A DNA stretch of 64,000 bases. Source: Chitinophaga varians (GTDB lineage: Bacteria > Bacteroidota > Bacteroidia > Chitinophagales > Chitinophagaceae). The notes below the pieces were generated by a model. That model did no database searches and had not been told where the DNA came from. It saw only the letters and a list, made by a program, of their open reading frames with translations. Positions 45,804 to 54,567 of this stretch are shown piece after piece (the stretch's first letter is position 1; every line of letters begins with the position of its first letter). The position numbers and the translations under genes were made by a program. The stretch is taken from the NCBI RefSeq assembly GCF_012641275.1, contig NZ_JABAIA010000002.1, positions 124,001 to 188,000 on the forward strand, given 5' to 3'.

Positions 45804-46442
45804 TTACAGCCGGCTTGCCAGTTCACCTGCAAGTGCAAGGAAGAGTTGCAGCATGCGGAGGTTGGCGGTGTAATCGCGGGAATTGTCCTGGCGGTAAAAA
45901 AGATTTTCGCGGAGTGTTTTAAGGGCGTGGAGCATGTGGTTTTCCACTGTTTTCTCGGAGATCTGAAGCTGCGCTGCGATCTCGCGGTATTTGAGGCCAT
46001 CGAAGCGGCTCATTTTAAACACTTTTGAGCATTGTTTCGGCAGTTTTTCTATTTCCTGCCAGATGCGCATTTTCAGTTCCTGTTCCTCCTGCAGGTTATG
46101 CAGGTAGCTGTCTGTCAGTGATTCGGCAATAAGGGAGTGATGGCGGGCGATGTTTTTTTCCCGCTTAAGATAGTTGAGCGCATGATTGATCACTGCTTTG
46201 TACAGGTAGGCACGGAGGGCGCCGTTTTCATCCAGCAGGGCAGGGTTTTCCCATATTCTGATGAACACTTCCTGTACCAGTTCCTGTGCGATGCCTGCAT
46301 CTTTGCAGTAGCGGAAGGCCGCCATCACCAGTTCCCGGAAGTGACGTTCATATACATAGGTAAAGGCCTGCCTGTTTTTCGCATGAATTTCCCTGATCAA
46401 TGCAGCCTCGCTCAGTTGGGCAATATCGCTGGTTCTCACCAT
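45804..46442 (-). CDS. ECF RNA polymerase sigma factor
   Basis: The 212-residue protein has the sigma-70 region 2 core (AYLYKAVINHALNYLKRE near residue 80, after LVQEVFIRIWEN near 55). Region 4 has IEKLPKQCSKVFKMSRFDGLKYREIAAQL split over about 130-160, and the helix-turn-helix continues QISEKTVENHMLHALKTLR. The C-terminus has a short hydrophobic end. It is the first gene in locus 1 and is followed by FecR and STN-SusC, fitting the Bacteroidota signal-transfer arrangement in which substrate binding at SusC activates this factor. Target promoters are unknown but probably include FecR and SusC/SusD. Confidence 0.94.
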   Translation of the reverse strand: MVRTSDIAQLSEAALIREIHAKNRQAFTYVYERHFRELVMAAFRYCKDAGIAQELVQEVFIRIWENPALLDENGALRAYLYKAVINHALNYLKREKNIARHHSLIAESLTDSYLHNLQEEQELKMRIWQEIEKLPKQCSKVFKMSRFDGLKYREIAAQLQISEKTVENHMLHALKTLRENLFYRQDNSRDYTANLRMLQLFLALAGELASRL

Positions 46443-46625
46443 TAGTTTTCCTACTCTTTTCCAGGTATCAGGGTATAAGGTATAAAAAAAATCATAATTC
46501 AGTTAATGGGAAAGAAAGAAAAGAATGGCAGGCGGGCTTCATATGGGTTATTTCGTTTTTTTCTGTTCTTTTGTCAGTTGGCGGGTAATTTATCATCAAC
46601 CCGCTACCAGTGATAAAAAAAATTG

Positions 46626-46639
46626 CAAAAACGTTTTAG
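46626..46639. promoter_or_regulatory. LacI-like operator box 1
   Basis: CAAAAACGTTTTAG, a near-palindrome around a central CG, of the type bound by LacI-family regulators. It lies about 795 nt before the SusC start and about 180 nt before the sigma gene start on the other side. Confidence 0.5.
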
Positions 46640-46910
46640 TTATCTGGAAATAATTATATTTTTATGTTCAGAGCTGTAGTGAAAAAGCCAAAAAAGTATG
46701 TGGATAATATGCCAGCTCAGATCTAAATCTAAAAAATTATTCACTTGTAATGGTAGCACTGTTAAATGAAAATCACTTGTAGCCGGCAGGAGTACTAAAT
46801 CGATTCAGCTCCCGTCGCATTTCACGTTAGAGGTTGTAAGCCATATTTTTTTGAATCAGGCAACTGCCTTGTCTGGCAGTGTAAACAGGTATTTATCACA
46901 TTAATTAAAA

Positions 46911-46924
46911 CAAAATCGTTTTTG
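46911..46924. promoter_or_regulatory. LacI-like operator box 2
   Basis: CAAAATCGTTTTTG, matching its own reverse complement at 12 of 14 positions. It starts 42 nt before box 3, an even number of helical turns, which would favour co-operative binding on one DNA face. Confidence 0.5.
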
Positions 46925-46952
46925 TACATCAGGGGAATGATCAATCATTAAA

Positions 46953-46966
46953 CAAAATCGTTTTAG
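46953..46966. promoter_or_regulatory. LacI-like operator box 3
   Basis: CAAAATCGTTTTAG, identical to box 4. Together the boxes form a four-site array spread over 760 nt. Confidence 0.5.
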
Positions 46967-47371
46967 CACGTTAACAAAAGGCACCTTGAAAATTCCACAA
47001 TGGTACCACGTTCATTGATGGACCCTTTTCCGGATTGCCGGAAGTAAATCAACTCAATGCTTCCACGGCATCTTCGTATAGCCTTTACCGTGTACATTTT
47101 CCCAGGTAGCGGGGTAGTTGGTACAACTGCCCTGTGTGGCAGCATCAGCCCATACAGCAGATTGTCAACAAGTGGATACTTTTTCCGGGTATCAGGAGTT
47201 TTCGCATCACTCCTTTTGTGACATGACCGCCCGTATGTGCTTTATCAACCACCGGCATGTGCTTCAGACGGCCCACCGTCCGCAGATACAACGCAGGCTG
47301 CCTGTCCTTACTGTATTTCAGCAATGCTTCCCTTCCTAAAATCATCCGGAAGGGATAACGGGCCTTCTTTG

Positions 47372-47385
47372 CAAAATCGTTTTAG
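47372..47385. promoter_or_regulatory. LacI-like operator box 4 at the SusC promoter
   Basis: CAAAATCGTTTTAG, identical to box 3, lies 49 nt before the SusC ATG and directly upstream of a TAGCATTG (47397-47404) that nearly matches the -7 consensus. Its position would let a bound repressor block transcription of locus 2. Confidence 0.6.
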
Positions 47386-47433
47386 CGAAAACTCTTTAGC
47401 ATTGAACCTTTATTAACCAAAAAACAAACATGT

Positions 47434-50400
47434 ATGAAGAAAAAACTGACCTTCCTGGTACGGACCAGCTTGCAGAGCAGCTTCCTGCTATTGCTGTCGC
47501 TGCTGGCCTTCTCCCAGGGAAAGAAGATCACCGGTAAGGTGTTTGATGCACGGGACAACACGCCGCTTCCTGGCGTGACAGTGCAGGTGAAAGGCACCAA
47601 CACCGGTACACAATCCGGCCCTGACGGCAGCTATACCATTAACGTACCCGGTAATAACACCACCCTCATATTTACTTTCGTTGGCTACACACCCACTGAA
47701 AAACTGGTAGGCAGCGCTACCACGCTCAATGCCGCACTGAGTACCGACGTGAAATCATTACAGGACGTGGTGGTAATCGGTTATGGTACACAGAAAAGAT
47801 CCGACGTGACCGGCGCCGTTGCCTCCGTAAGGGCCGGCGCATTGCAGGAACGTCCTGCACCTTCGGTGAACCAGGCGCTCAGCGGCCGTATGCCCGGCGT
47901 ACAGGTAAGCACCAACTCCGGTCGCCCCGGCGGCCAGACAAGAGTGCGCATCCGCGGTTTCAGCTCTATCAACACCACCAGCAACCCACTCTACGTAGTG
48001 GACGGAGTGGCACTCCCCATGGGCAACCAGACACAGAACTCTAACGCGATTGACTATATCAATCCGAATGACATCGAATCCATCGAAGTACTGAAAGACG
48101 CTTCCTCTACCGCCATCTACGGCGCCAGAGGCGCTAACGGCGTAGTGCTGGTGACCACCAAAAAAGGGTCTGCTACCGGCGGCCGCGTAACGTACGACAA
48201 CTACTTCGGCATCAATACACCGGGCCCGCACCGCGTGAAAATGCTCAACGCCAAAGAATACCTCGACCTGGAAACACTGGGCTGGAAAAATGCACAGATC
48301 TATGATAAACCAGGATGGGACGCCGGCAACTACGTAAGCAGCAACCCTGCGCTGAAAAGAACGGACTCCCGCTTCTTTGATAAAGACGGTAACCCGCTGT
48401 ACGATACTGACTGGTTCAAAGAATCCATCCAGCATAAACTTACACAGAACCATCAGTTAGGTTTCTCTGGTGGCAATCCTGATACACAATACGGTCTCTA
48501 CCTCGGTTACCTCGATGATAACGGCCTGCTGCTGAATTCCTATCTAAAACGTTATTCCGCACGCTTTACCATCGACACCAAAATCAAGGAATGGCTGAAA
48601 GTAGGCGGTTCACTCAGTTATAACAACCAGGAAGAAAACCTCGTGGACATTGGTACCGGCGGTCTTAACTCCGTTCGTATGATCACCGAAGCGCTGCCCT
48701 TCCTGCCGCTGAAACTGGCGGACGGCACCTGGACCAACAACAAGATGTACCCAGGCGCTGAAGGCGGTTCCAACCCGGTACAGATCCTGACAGACAGAAA
48801 ATACATCCTGAACACACAGACCACCCTCGGTAACGCCTACGCTAACCTGACGCTGGCCAAAGGCCTCGAACTGCGCAGCACCCTTGGCGCCAACATCGTG
48901 ACACGTGGCCGTAACGAATGGAATGGCCGCTCCCTGCTGGATATCTCCGCTTCCCAGAAAGGTATTGCCATTGTGGCCAATGACCGCGAATCTTTCTGGT
49001 CCTTTGAAAACTACCTGACCTATAATAAACGTTTTGGTACTGACCACTCCTTCACCGGCATGGTGGGTATGGGTGCTTCTGAAAACAACTTCTTCACCAT
49101 CAATGCAAGGGGCGAAAATTATTCCACCGATTACTTTGAGAACAACAACCTGGGCGCAGGTTCCGTGATCCCAGCCAGCGGCGTGGGCTCTAACCGTACC
49201 CGGTTTTCGTTCTTCTCTTATTTTACCCGTTTGAACTATGCGTACAAAGACCGCTACCTGCTGACCCTCACCGGCCGCAGAGACGGATCTTCCCGCTTCG
49301 GCCCTTCCAACAAATACGCTACCTTCCCCTCCGCCGCACTGGCCTGGAGAGTGTCTGAAGAACCGTGGCTGAAAGGCAACCACCTCTTGTCCAACCTGAA
49401 ACTGCGTACCAGCTACGGTGTGACCGGTAACTCCGAAATTCCGCCGTACCAGTCCCTCGCCACGCTCGCTGCCAGCGGTACCTACGCTGCCGTTATCAAC
49501 GGTGCCAAAGTACAGGGCATCGGTACCAACAGGCTCGCCAATCCCGATCTGAAATGGGAGAAAACAGCACAGGCAGACTTCGGCGCGGAAATAGGCCTGT
49601 TCAACAACCGCATCAACCTGGAAGCTGATGTCTACTACCGTAAAACAACAGACATGTTGCTCGATGCGCCGGTACCTACCACCAGCGGCTACGCCACTAT
49701 CCGTAAAAACATCGGCTCCATGGAAAACAAAGGCCTGGAACTGGCCCTGAACGCACTGGTGATAAGCGGAAAAGACTTTTCCTGGAACACTACTTTCAAC
49801 ATCTCCTTCAACCGTAACAAAATCCTGTCGCTCGCCACACCGGCAGATATCTTCGGCGTGGGCGGCCCCAACTTTACCAACCAGACCAACATCCTGCGTG
49901 TAGGCGAAGCCGTTGGTTCCTTCTGGGGACTGGTGCGTGAAGGTACCTGGAGCGAAGCTGAAAGAGCACAGGCAGCCAAATTCCAGAGCTACCGCGGTGG
50001 CAATACCATGCTGCCCGGCGATATCAAATACCGCGACGTGAACGGCGACAACATCATCAACGATGCTGACCGTATGATCATCGGCAACGGTAACCCGAAA
50101 GGATGGGGCGGTTTTATCAACAGCTTCAAGTATAAAAACTTCGACCTCACCCTCGAACTGCAATACTCCTACGGCGCCGACGTGCTGAACATGTCGCACC
50201 ACTCCGGTGAAGACCGTATCAGCATCGCCAACAGCTTCAGATCCGTGCTGGACTACTGGACTCCGGAACATCAGAACACACCGATCGCTGCTCCCCGTCC
50301 GGTGGCCGCAGGTTATGTTACCAACGTGGACACCCGCTGGGTGGAAGACGGTTCCTTCCTCCGTGGTAAAAACTTACTGCTGGGATATACCTTCCAACCG

Positions 50401-50592
50401 GAAGTGCTGCAGAAAATACACCTGAGCCGCCTGCGTATCTGGGCCTCTGCACAAAACTTCTTCGTTTTGACCAAATACAGCGGCAACGATCCGGAAGTAT
50501 CTACCTATGGCGATTCTTTCGCACAGGGACAGACATTCTTCGACTATCCCAAGCCAACTACTTATCAGCTGGGGTTAAACGTGGCGTTCTAA
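47434..50592 (+). CDS. SusC/RagA TonB-linked outer membrane protein without STN domain
   Basis: This 1052-residue importer has a signal peptide (LQSSFLLLLSLLAFSQG), a carboxypeptidase-regulatory domain (about 30-115, PGVTVQVKGTNTGTQSGPDG), a plug (about 120-235, QTRVRIRGFSSINTTSNPLY and NPNDIESIEVLKDASSTAIYGARGA split), and a barrel to the C-terminus. Unlike the other two SusC proteins here it lacks an STN domain, so it is probably not controlled by a FecR/sigma switch. LacI-like boxes upstream suggest direct repression instead. It pairs with the SusD gene 27 nt downstream. Nutrient unknown. Confidence 0.94.
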   Translation: MKKKLTFLVRTSLQSSFLLLLSLLAFSQGKKITGKVFDARDNTPLPGVTVQVKGTNTGTQSGPDGSYTINVPGNNTTLIFTFVGYTPTEKLVGSATTLNAALSTDVKSLQDVVVIGYGTQKRSDVTGAVASVRAGALQERPAPSVNQALSGRMPGVQVSTNSGRPGGQTRVRIRGFSSINTTSNPLYVVDGVALPMGNQTQNSNAIDYINPNDIESIEVLKDASSTAIYGARGANGVVLVTTKKGSATGGRVTYDNYFGINTPGPHRVKMLNAKEYLDLETLGWKNAQIYDKPGWDAGNYVSSNPALKRTDSRFFDKDGNPLYDTDWFKESIQHKLTQNHQLGFSGGNPDTQYGLYLGYLDDNGLLLNSYLKRYSARFTIDTKIKEWLKVGGSLSYNNQEENLVDIGTGGLNSVRMITEALPFLPLKLADGTWTNNKMYPGAEGGSNPVQILTDRKYILNTQTTLGNAYANLTLAKGLELRSTLGANIVTRGRNEWNGRSLLDISASQKGIAIVANDRESFWSFENYLTYNKRFGTDHSFTGMVGMGASENNFFTINARGENYSTDYFENNNLGAGSVIPASGVGSNRTRFSFFSYFTRLNYAYKDRYLLTLTGRRDGSSRFGPSNKYATFPSAALAWRVSEEPWLKGNHLLSNLKLRTSYGVTGNSEIPPYQSLATLAASGTYAAVINGAKVQGIGTNRLANPDLKWEKTAQADFGAEIGLFNNRINLEADVYYRKTTDMLLDAPVPTTSGYATIRKNIGSMENKGLELALNALVISGKDFSWNTTFNISFNRNKILSLATPADIFGVGGPNFTNQTNILRVGEAVGSFWGLVREGTWSEAERAQAAKFQSYRGGNTMLPGDIKYRDVNGDNIINDADRMIIGNGNPKGWGGFINSFKYKNFDLTLELQYSYGADVLNMSHHSGEDRISIANSFRSVLDYWTPEHQNTPIAAPRPVAAGYVTNVDTRWVEDGSFLRGKNLLLGYTFQPEVLQKIHLSRLRIWASAQNFFVLTKYSGNDPEVSTYGDSFAQGQTFFDYPKPTTYQLGLNVAF

Positions 50593-50619
50593 TTTGTTCA
50601 GTATCAAAAAGACTTTATC

Positions 50620-52188
50620 ATGAAGAGAAATATCATTCATAAAACGATACAGCTGGCGCTCTGCGGCGCTATGCTGATGGGCGCGGGCAGTGGTTGTAAA
50701 AAGTTCCTGGAAGAAAAGGACCCTTCCAACCTCACCCCGGACAGCTACTTTACTTTGCCTGAACATGCGGACGCGGCCATCTTTGCAGCCTATTCCAGGC
50801 TGCGCTTTATAGGAGAAGGCGCAGGTATCTTCACCAACAACTACGCCTTCCTGGACGCCGCTACCGGCACGGTAACTACCAAGACCGCCCAGAACTCCGA
50901 CCTGAACAACCTCTTAGGTCTGGTGTACGATGGAGACAACCTCCAGATCGGTAACTGGTGGAAAGGCATCTACCGTGAGATTGCCCAGGCCAACCTGGTA
51001 TTGGACAATGTGCCGAAAATAAATCCCATGGACGAAGCAGCCCGTAAAAAAGTAATGGGTGAAGCATACTTCCTGCGTGCATGGTCCTATTTTTATGCTG
51101 TAAGACTGTGGGGCGACGTGCCTTTGATCCTCAAGTCACAAACACCGCAATCAACCGATTTCTCACCCAGCCGTACCAGCTCGGAAGAAGTGTATAAAGC
51201 TATTGTGGACGACCTGCAGAAAGCAGAAGCCGCAGGCCTTCCCTGGAAAGACAATACCGGTCGTGCCAGCACTTCCGCCATTAAGGCCCTGCTGGCCAAA
51301 GTATACCTGACCATGGCCGGTTTCCCGCTCAACAAAGGACAGGCATACTATAAACTGGCCGCTGACAAATCGAAAGAAGTGATCGACTACGCCAATGCAC
51401 ATCCTTCCGAAATTGGCCTGTTCACTAACTACGACGACCTGCACAGCGTTGGTACCAACAACAAACTCGAACTGCTGTTCCAGGTGCAATACCTGAGCGG
51501 TGTGGAAGAGAACCCGGTACAAACCACCATGCTGCCCAACAATGCACAACCGGATATCTCAGCGAAAGGCAGTGGTCAGGGTACGTACGTGCCTTCCACA
51601 TCTTTCTATAATTCCTACAAGAAATTTGAGCCGACAGATAAACGCCCTGATCAGCAGCAGTTTTTCTACACTTATTATTTCTTCAAAGGCAGCGGCGATA
51701 CCATCAAACTGGGCGCTCCGTACATCTACAAGTTCTTTGACGTGATCTGTCATGGTGCCTCCGGCAGGCCCGGTACCGGTATCAGTAACCTGAACCTGAC
51801 GCTGATGCGTTATGCAGAGGTTTTGCTGACATACGCAGAGGCACAAAACCGTGCCGATGGGTCACCTAACGCAGATGCCTATACGGCTTTGAATGCTGTC
51901 CGCCTCCGTGCCAACCTGCCTGCCAAAGCCGGTCTGAGCCAGGCAGACTTTGAACAGTCCGTATGGCGTGAGCGCTGGCACGAGCTGTGCTACGAAGGCG
52001 TGATCTGGTTTGATATGCTGCGCCTGCGTAAAGTATACAACGAAGACACGAACGGTTTCGACGATTTCGTTGGTCACGTTAACAAATCAAACGGCGCGGT
52101 ACTGGCGAAGAAACACCTGCTGTACCCGTTGCCTGTATTTGAAATGAAGAACAACCCGAACCTGAAACCACAGAACGAAGGATACTAG
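50620..52188 (+). CDS. RagB/SusD family lipoprotein (locus 2)
   Basis: This 522-residue lipoprotein has the lipobox GAGSGCKKFLEEKDPS (Cys near 26). SusD features include PDSYFTLPEHADAAIFAAYSRL near residue 40, TPR-like helices in the middle (LRAWSYFYAVRLWGDVPLILK near 155), and the RagB end WRERWHELCYEGVIWFDMLRLR. It serves as the surface nutrient-binding partner of the SusC upstream. No degradative enzyme is adjacent, so the glycan or other substrate is not identified. It ends in element B2, which overlaps the convergent sigma gene. Confidence 0.93.
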   Translation: MKRNIIHKTIQLALCGAMLMGAGSGCKKFLEEKDPSNLTPDSYFTLPEHADAAIFAAYSRLRFIGEGAGIFTNNYAFLDAATGTVTTKTAQNSDLNNLLGLVYDGDNLQIGNWWKGIYREIAQANLVLDNVPKINPMDEAARKKVMGEAYFLRAWSYFYAVRLWGDVPLILKSQTPQSTDFSPSRTSSEEVYKAIVDDLQKAEAAGLPWKDNTGRASTSAIKALLAKVYLTMAGFPLNKGQAYYKLAADKSKEVIDYANAHPSEIGLFTNYDDLHSVGTNNKLELLFQVQYLSGVEENPVQTTMLPNNAQPDISAKGSGQGTYVPSTSFYNSYKKFEPTDKRPDQQQFFYTYYFFKGSGDTIKLGAPYIYKFFDVICHGASGRPGTGISNLNLTLMRYAEVLLTYAEAQNRADGSPNADAYTALNAVRLRANLPAKAGLSQADFEQSVWRERWHELCYEGVIWFDMLRLRKVYNEDTNGFDDFVGHVNKSNGAVLAKKHLLYPLPVFEMKNNPNLKPQNEGY

Positions 52189-52192
52189 TCAT

Positions 52193-52310
52193 TTCTAAAT
52201 TTTTGATTTTTTGATTTTTTGCGGACAATTACAAAGAAGACCGGGGCGAGCGATCGCTTCGGTCTTCGGTTTTTATCAATCATTAAAATCAAAAAATCCC
52301 TAAATCTTTT
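52193..52310. repeat. Octamer-armed inverted repeat, GATTTNNN class (element B2)
   Basis: The left flank has two tandem GATTTTTT octamers at 52205-52220. The right flank, read as reverse complement, has GATTTAGG, GATTTTTT and GATTTTAA at 52283-52306. Inside is a strong stem GAAGACCG (52236-52243) with CGGTCTTC (52260-52267), around the palindrome AGCGATCGCT (52249-52258). It lies between convergent SusD and sigma genes and overlaps the sigma stop codon. It may also serve as terminator. Confidence 0.85.
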
Positions 52311-52860
52311 CAAGGGTGAAATTAACAGCAGCAGTCAGTCTTTTCATGGCAATAGCCAGTTGGTTTTCCACTGTTTTAACGGAGAGATTGAGTACAGTTG
52401 CTACTTCTTTGTAGCGCAGCCCGTATTGTTTTACGAGGATATACACCATTTTGCATTTAGGGGGAAGTTGTTCGATGGTATGTTCCATTTTGCGGATCAT
52501 TTCCGCTGATATCATCAGTTGTTCGGGATCACTTTCAAAAGATATTTCCAGTTTATCTTCTTCCGCGATGGTTACCTGCCGGGAAGCGGATTGTTTGCGC
52601 ATATGGTCAATGGCTTTGTTTTTAGCCACCACAAAAAGGTATACCTGCGGATTTTTTATGTCCGTCAACGATTGCCTTTTTTGCCAGCAATGCATAAAAA
52701 CATCGTTCGTGATTTCTTCTGCTACCTCTTTGGAACGGGTGAGCGAGAAAGAAAAACGCAGCAGTTTTATGAAAAAATGATTGTAGAAAGCTTTGAAGGC
52801 TGTCTGGTCATTGTTCGCCGTGATGTTTTTGAATAGTTCATTGATAATACACTGATCCAT
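52300..52860 (-). CDS. ECF RNA polymerase sigma factor (locus 3)
   Basis: This 186-residue sigma-70 family factor has region 2 (VAEEITNDVFMHCWQKRQSL near residue 47, VYLFVVAKNKAIDHMRKQ near 73) and region 4 (IEQLPPKCKMVYILVKQYGLRYKEVATVLNLSVKTVENQL in pieces over about 128-168). It lies on the opposite strand to the FecR gene at 54568, with the membrane-protein gene between them. In the usual order FecR follows the sigma gene on the same strand, so this arrangement is unusual. Whether it pairs with that FecR is not certain. The stop codon lies within element B2. Confidence 0.92.
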   Translation of the reverse strand: MDQCIINELFKNITANNDQTAFKAFYNHFFIKLLRFSFSLTRSKEVAEEITNDVFMHCWQKRQSLTDIKNPQVYLFVVAKNKAIDHMRKQSASRQVTIAEEDKLEISFESDPEQLMISAEMIRKMEHTIEQLPPKCKMVYILVKQYGLRYKEVATVLNLSVKTVENQLAIAMKRLTAAVNFTLEKI

Positions 52861-52994
52861 CCCTTTTAAGCCACTGATATTGGTTGCAATAATATATAAC
52901 GCAGATTACGCTAAAGTTAACAAAATAATTTATCCGGTAATTTTTTTTATCGGTGGTGCTTTTTTGGCGAAAGGTGATGGTATCTAAGCGTGTA

Positions 52995-54434
52995 TTAGCC
53001 TGCGCCGCCATATATGTCTCCCATGCGACGGAGAATATAATATACTTCATCCGCATTGCCTTCTGCATAACGGCGGGCCCAGAAAGACACCAGCCATACC
53101 GCCAGGCGGTTGCCTTCCTTATCGCCTTTGGCGATGGCGCTGTCATAGTCTGCCAGTCCTGCCGCAAAGGCGATGTCTTTAATATATGCTTCCGCCTGTG
53201 GCTCGGTGCCGTCCAACGGGACGTTCATTTTATCATACAGCGTCTTGAGCGACTGGCGGTACCCGGGGATTGTTTCGAGGAAATCGTGTGTGGCCACGAG
53301 GTTGTCGCGGTAACGGGCTACCTGTGACCGGCGGTATACCGGTGTAGGCAATACGTCCTGCAGATACCCGCCGTACCGCTCAAAGCATGCTTTTAGCCGC
53401 TGGCCGTCACGGCCGGTGTAATCGAACAGTTCCACCACCGGCCATAATGACGTGGTATTAAACTGCCGCACTGCATCTTCTTTGGTAGCCCTGTCCTGTT
53501 GCGCAAAAAGACTGCGGATGCCCAGGCCCCAGTTCAGCATCAGGTCTGTTGGCATGCGATTTTTTTTGCCCAGTTCCAGCTGATCATAACAAATGAACTG
53601 AAGGGCTGCACGGATGCTGTCAACCGATGGCTGCGGCCCTTTCCATTCGATAGGCTCATCTGCGGTGACTGCGTCCGCGACGGCATTCTCTCCATCGTTG
53701 ACAATGCCTGCTGCATCCGCGGCTGCGGCCTGTACAAGCTCCGCTGCCTCCGCTGCTTGCGGAGACGTATCTGCTTCCGGTGCTGTATAAGGCTGGTAAT
53801 GCACCAGGTTATAGACGATAAAAATCACTGCCAGCATGGCGGTGAGCACAACGCCGCTCAGTGCAACACTGATAACACGGTAGCGTTGCCATAGGGTTTC
53901 TATCATCCACCAGCTGAAGCCCAGGAGTACCGCAGCGATAATAGCGGCCCAGCAGAATAAACAAATCCCGGTATAAATATCCAGGTCCGAATTGGCAATA
54001 GTCCTGAGGGCACTCGTTCTGAGGATAAAAATGAAAGCAAAAGCCACCAGGGATATTAACAGATTGGACAAGAAAACTTTTTTCCAGAAACTCCCGTTGA
54101 AGGGGACCGTGTCCGTTTTTCTGCGTAACAGACGGATGATACCATATATGACGCCCACCCATAAACAACTGGTCAGCAACCATACTATCGGGGATACAAA
54201 TGTGTCCATGATAGTGCCCTGCTGATAGGCATAGGAGGTCGTATTGGGCAACCCGTCCAGCTCATACAGGAACCCGAAAGGGAGGGAAATTATTTGATGA
54301 CGGGAAGCTATCTGTAGTGCTGCAGCTTCCCATGTTGCGTTACCAGTGTTCTGCGCCAACCGGGGGATACCGAAAATAGCCGTTACCAGCAATGCTTCCA
54401 GCAGCAGGATGTACTTGTATAGTTTATTTTCCAT
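52995..54434 (-). CDS. Five-helix membrane protein of unknown function
   Basis: This 479-residue protein has five predicted helices (about 8-27, 80-104, 117-137, 150-176 and 185-212). An Ala/Glu/Asp-rich linker (about 217-262) follows, then a larger soluble C-terminal region (about 265-479) with no motif that I recognise. PYTAPEADTSPQAAEAAEL marks the linker start. No signal peptide apart from the first helix. It sits between the sigma gene and the divergent FecR gene, and could belong to the signalling unit or be an insertion between them. I do not assign a function. Confidence 0.82.
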   Translation of the reverse strand: MENKLYKYILLLEALLVTAIFGIPRLAQNTGNATWEAAALQIASRHQIISLPFGFLYELDGLPNTTSYAYQQGTIMDTFVSPIVWLLTSCLWVGVIYGIIRLLRRKTDTVPFNGSFWKKVFLSNLLISLVAFAFIFILRTSALRTIANSDLDIYTGICLFCWAAIIAAVLLGFSWWMIETLWQRYRVISVALSGVVLTAMLAVIFIVYNLVHYQPYTAPEADTSPQAAEAAELVQAAAADAAGIVNDGENAVADAVTADEPIEWKGPQPSVDSIRAALQFICYDQLELGKKNRMPTDLMLNWGLGIRSLFAQQDRATKEDAVRQFNTTSLWPVVELFDYTGRDGQRLKACFERYGGYLQDVLPTPVYRRSQVARYRDNLVATHDFLETIPGYRQSLKTLYDKMNVPLDGTEPQAEAYIKDIAFAAGLADYDSAIAKGDKEGNRLAVWLVSFWARRYAEGNADEVYYILRRMGDIYGGAG

Positions 54435-54511
54435 AAGGGACAGGTTAACGCCTGCAAATATATTATTAAAAAAATTATCTGGGTGACCTCAAAAAAATGT
54501 TAAAAAGCTTT

Positions 54512-54518
54512 TGGGGGT
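54512..54518 (+). promoter_or_regulatory. TGGGGGT element upstream of locus 3 FecR
   Basis: TGGGGGT lies about 50 nt before the FecR start and is followed by a T-rich stretch and CGACCTTATT, which could act as a -10-like element. It parallels the one before the locus 1 FecR gene. Confidence 0.4.
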
Positions 54519-54567
54519 TTTTGATTTTCTTTTCGACCTTATTCTGAAAACACGGACTAAAAAATAA

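Larger units (their letters stand above)
46443..47433. other. Gene-free 1-kb regulatory-looking region between loci 1 and 2
   Basis: No credible coding sequence was found in 991 nt; the longest frames (46963-47145 minus, 47118-47339 plus, 47145-47345 minus) lack recognisable protein features. What can be seen are four LacI-like boxes (46626, 46911, 46953, 47372), two near-identical stem-loops CAACTGCC-GGCAG (46861 and 47124, 17 of 19 identical), and a direct repeat TCACTTGTA (46741 and 46773). The left end carries divergent promoter sequence for the locus 1 sigma gene, the right end the promoter for the locus 2 SusC. Confidence 0.7.

Noticed and set aside
46963..47345. Small open frames in the region before SusC
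   Set aside because: They lack any recognisable domain, overlap each other on both strands and cover regulatory-looking repeats; chance frames are more likely.
48610..50271. 553-codon open frame antisense to SusC
   Set aside because: It mirrors codon bias of the real SusC gene on the other strand and has no protein-family features.
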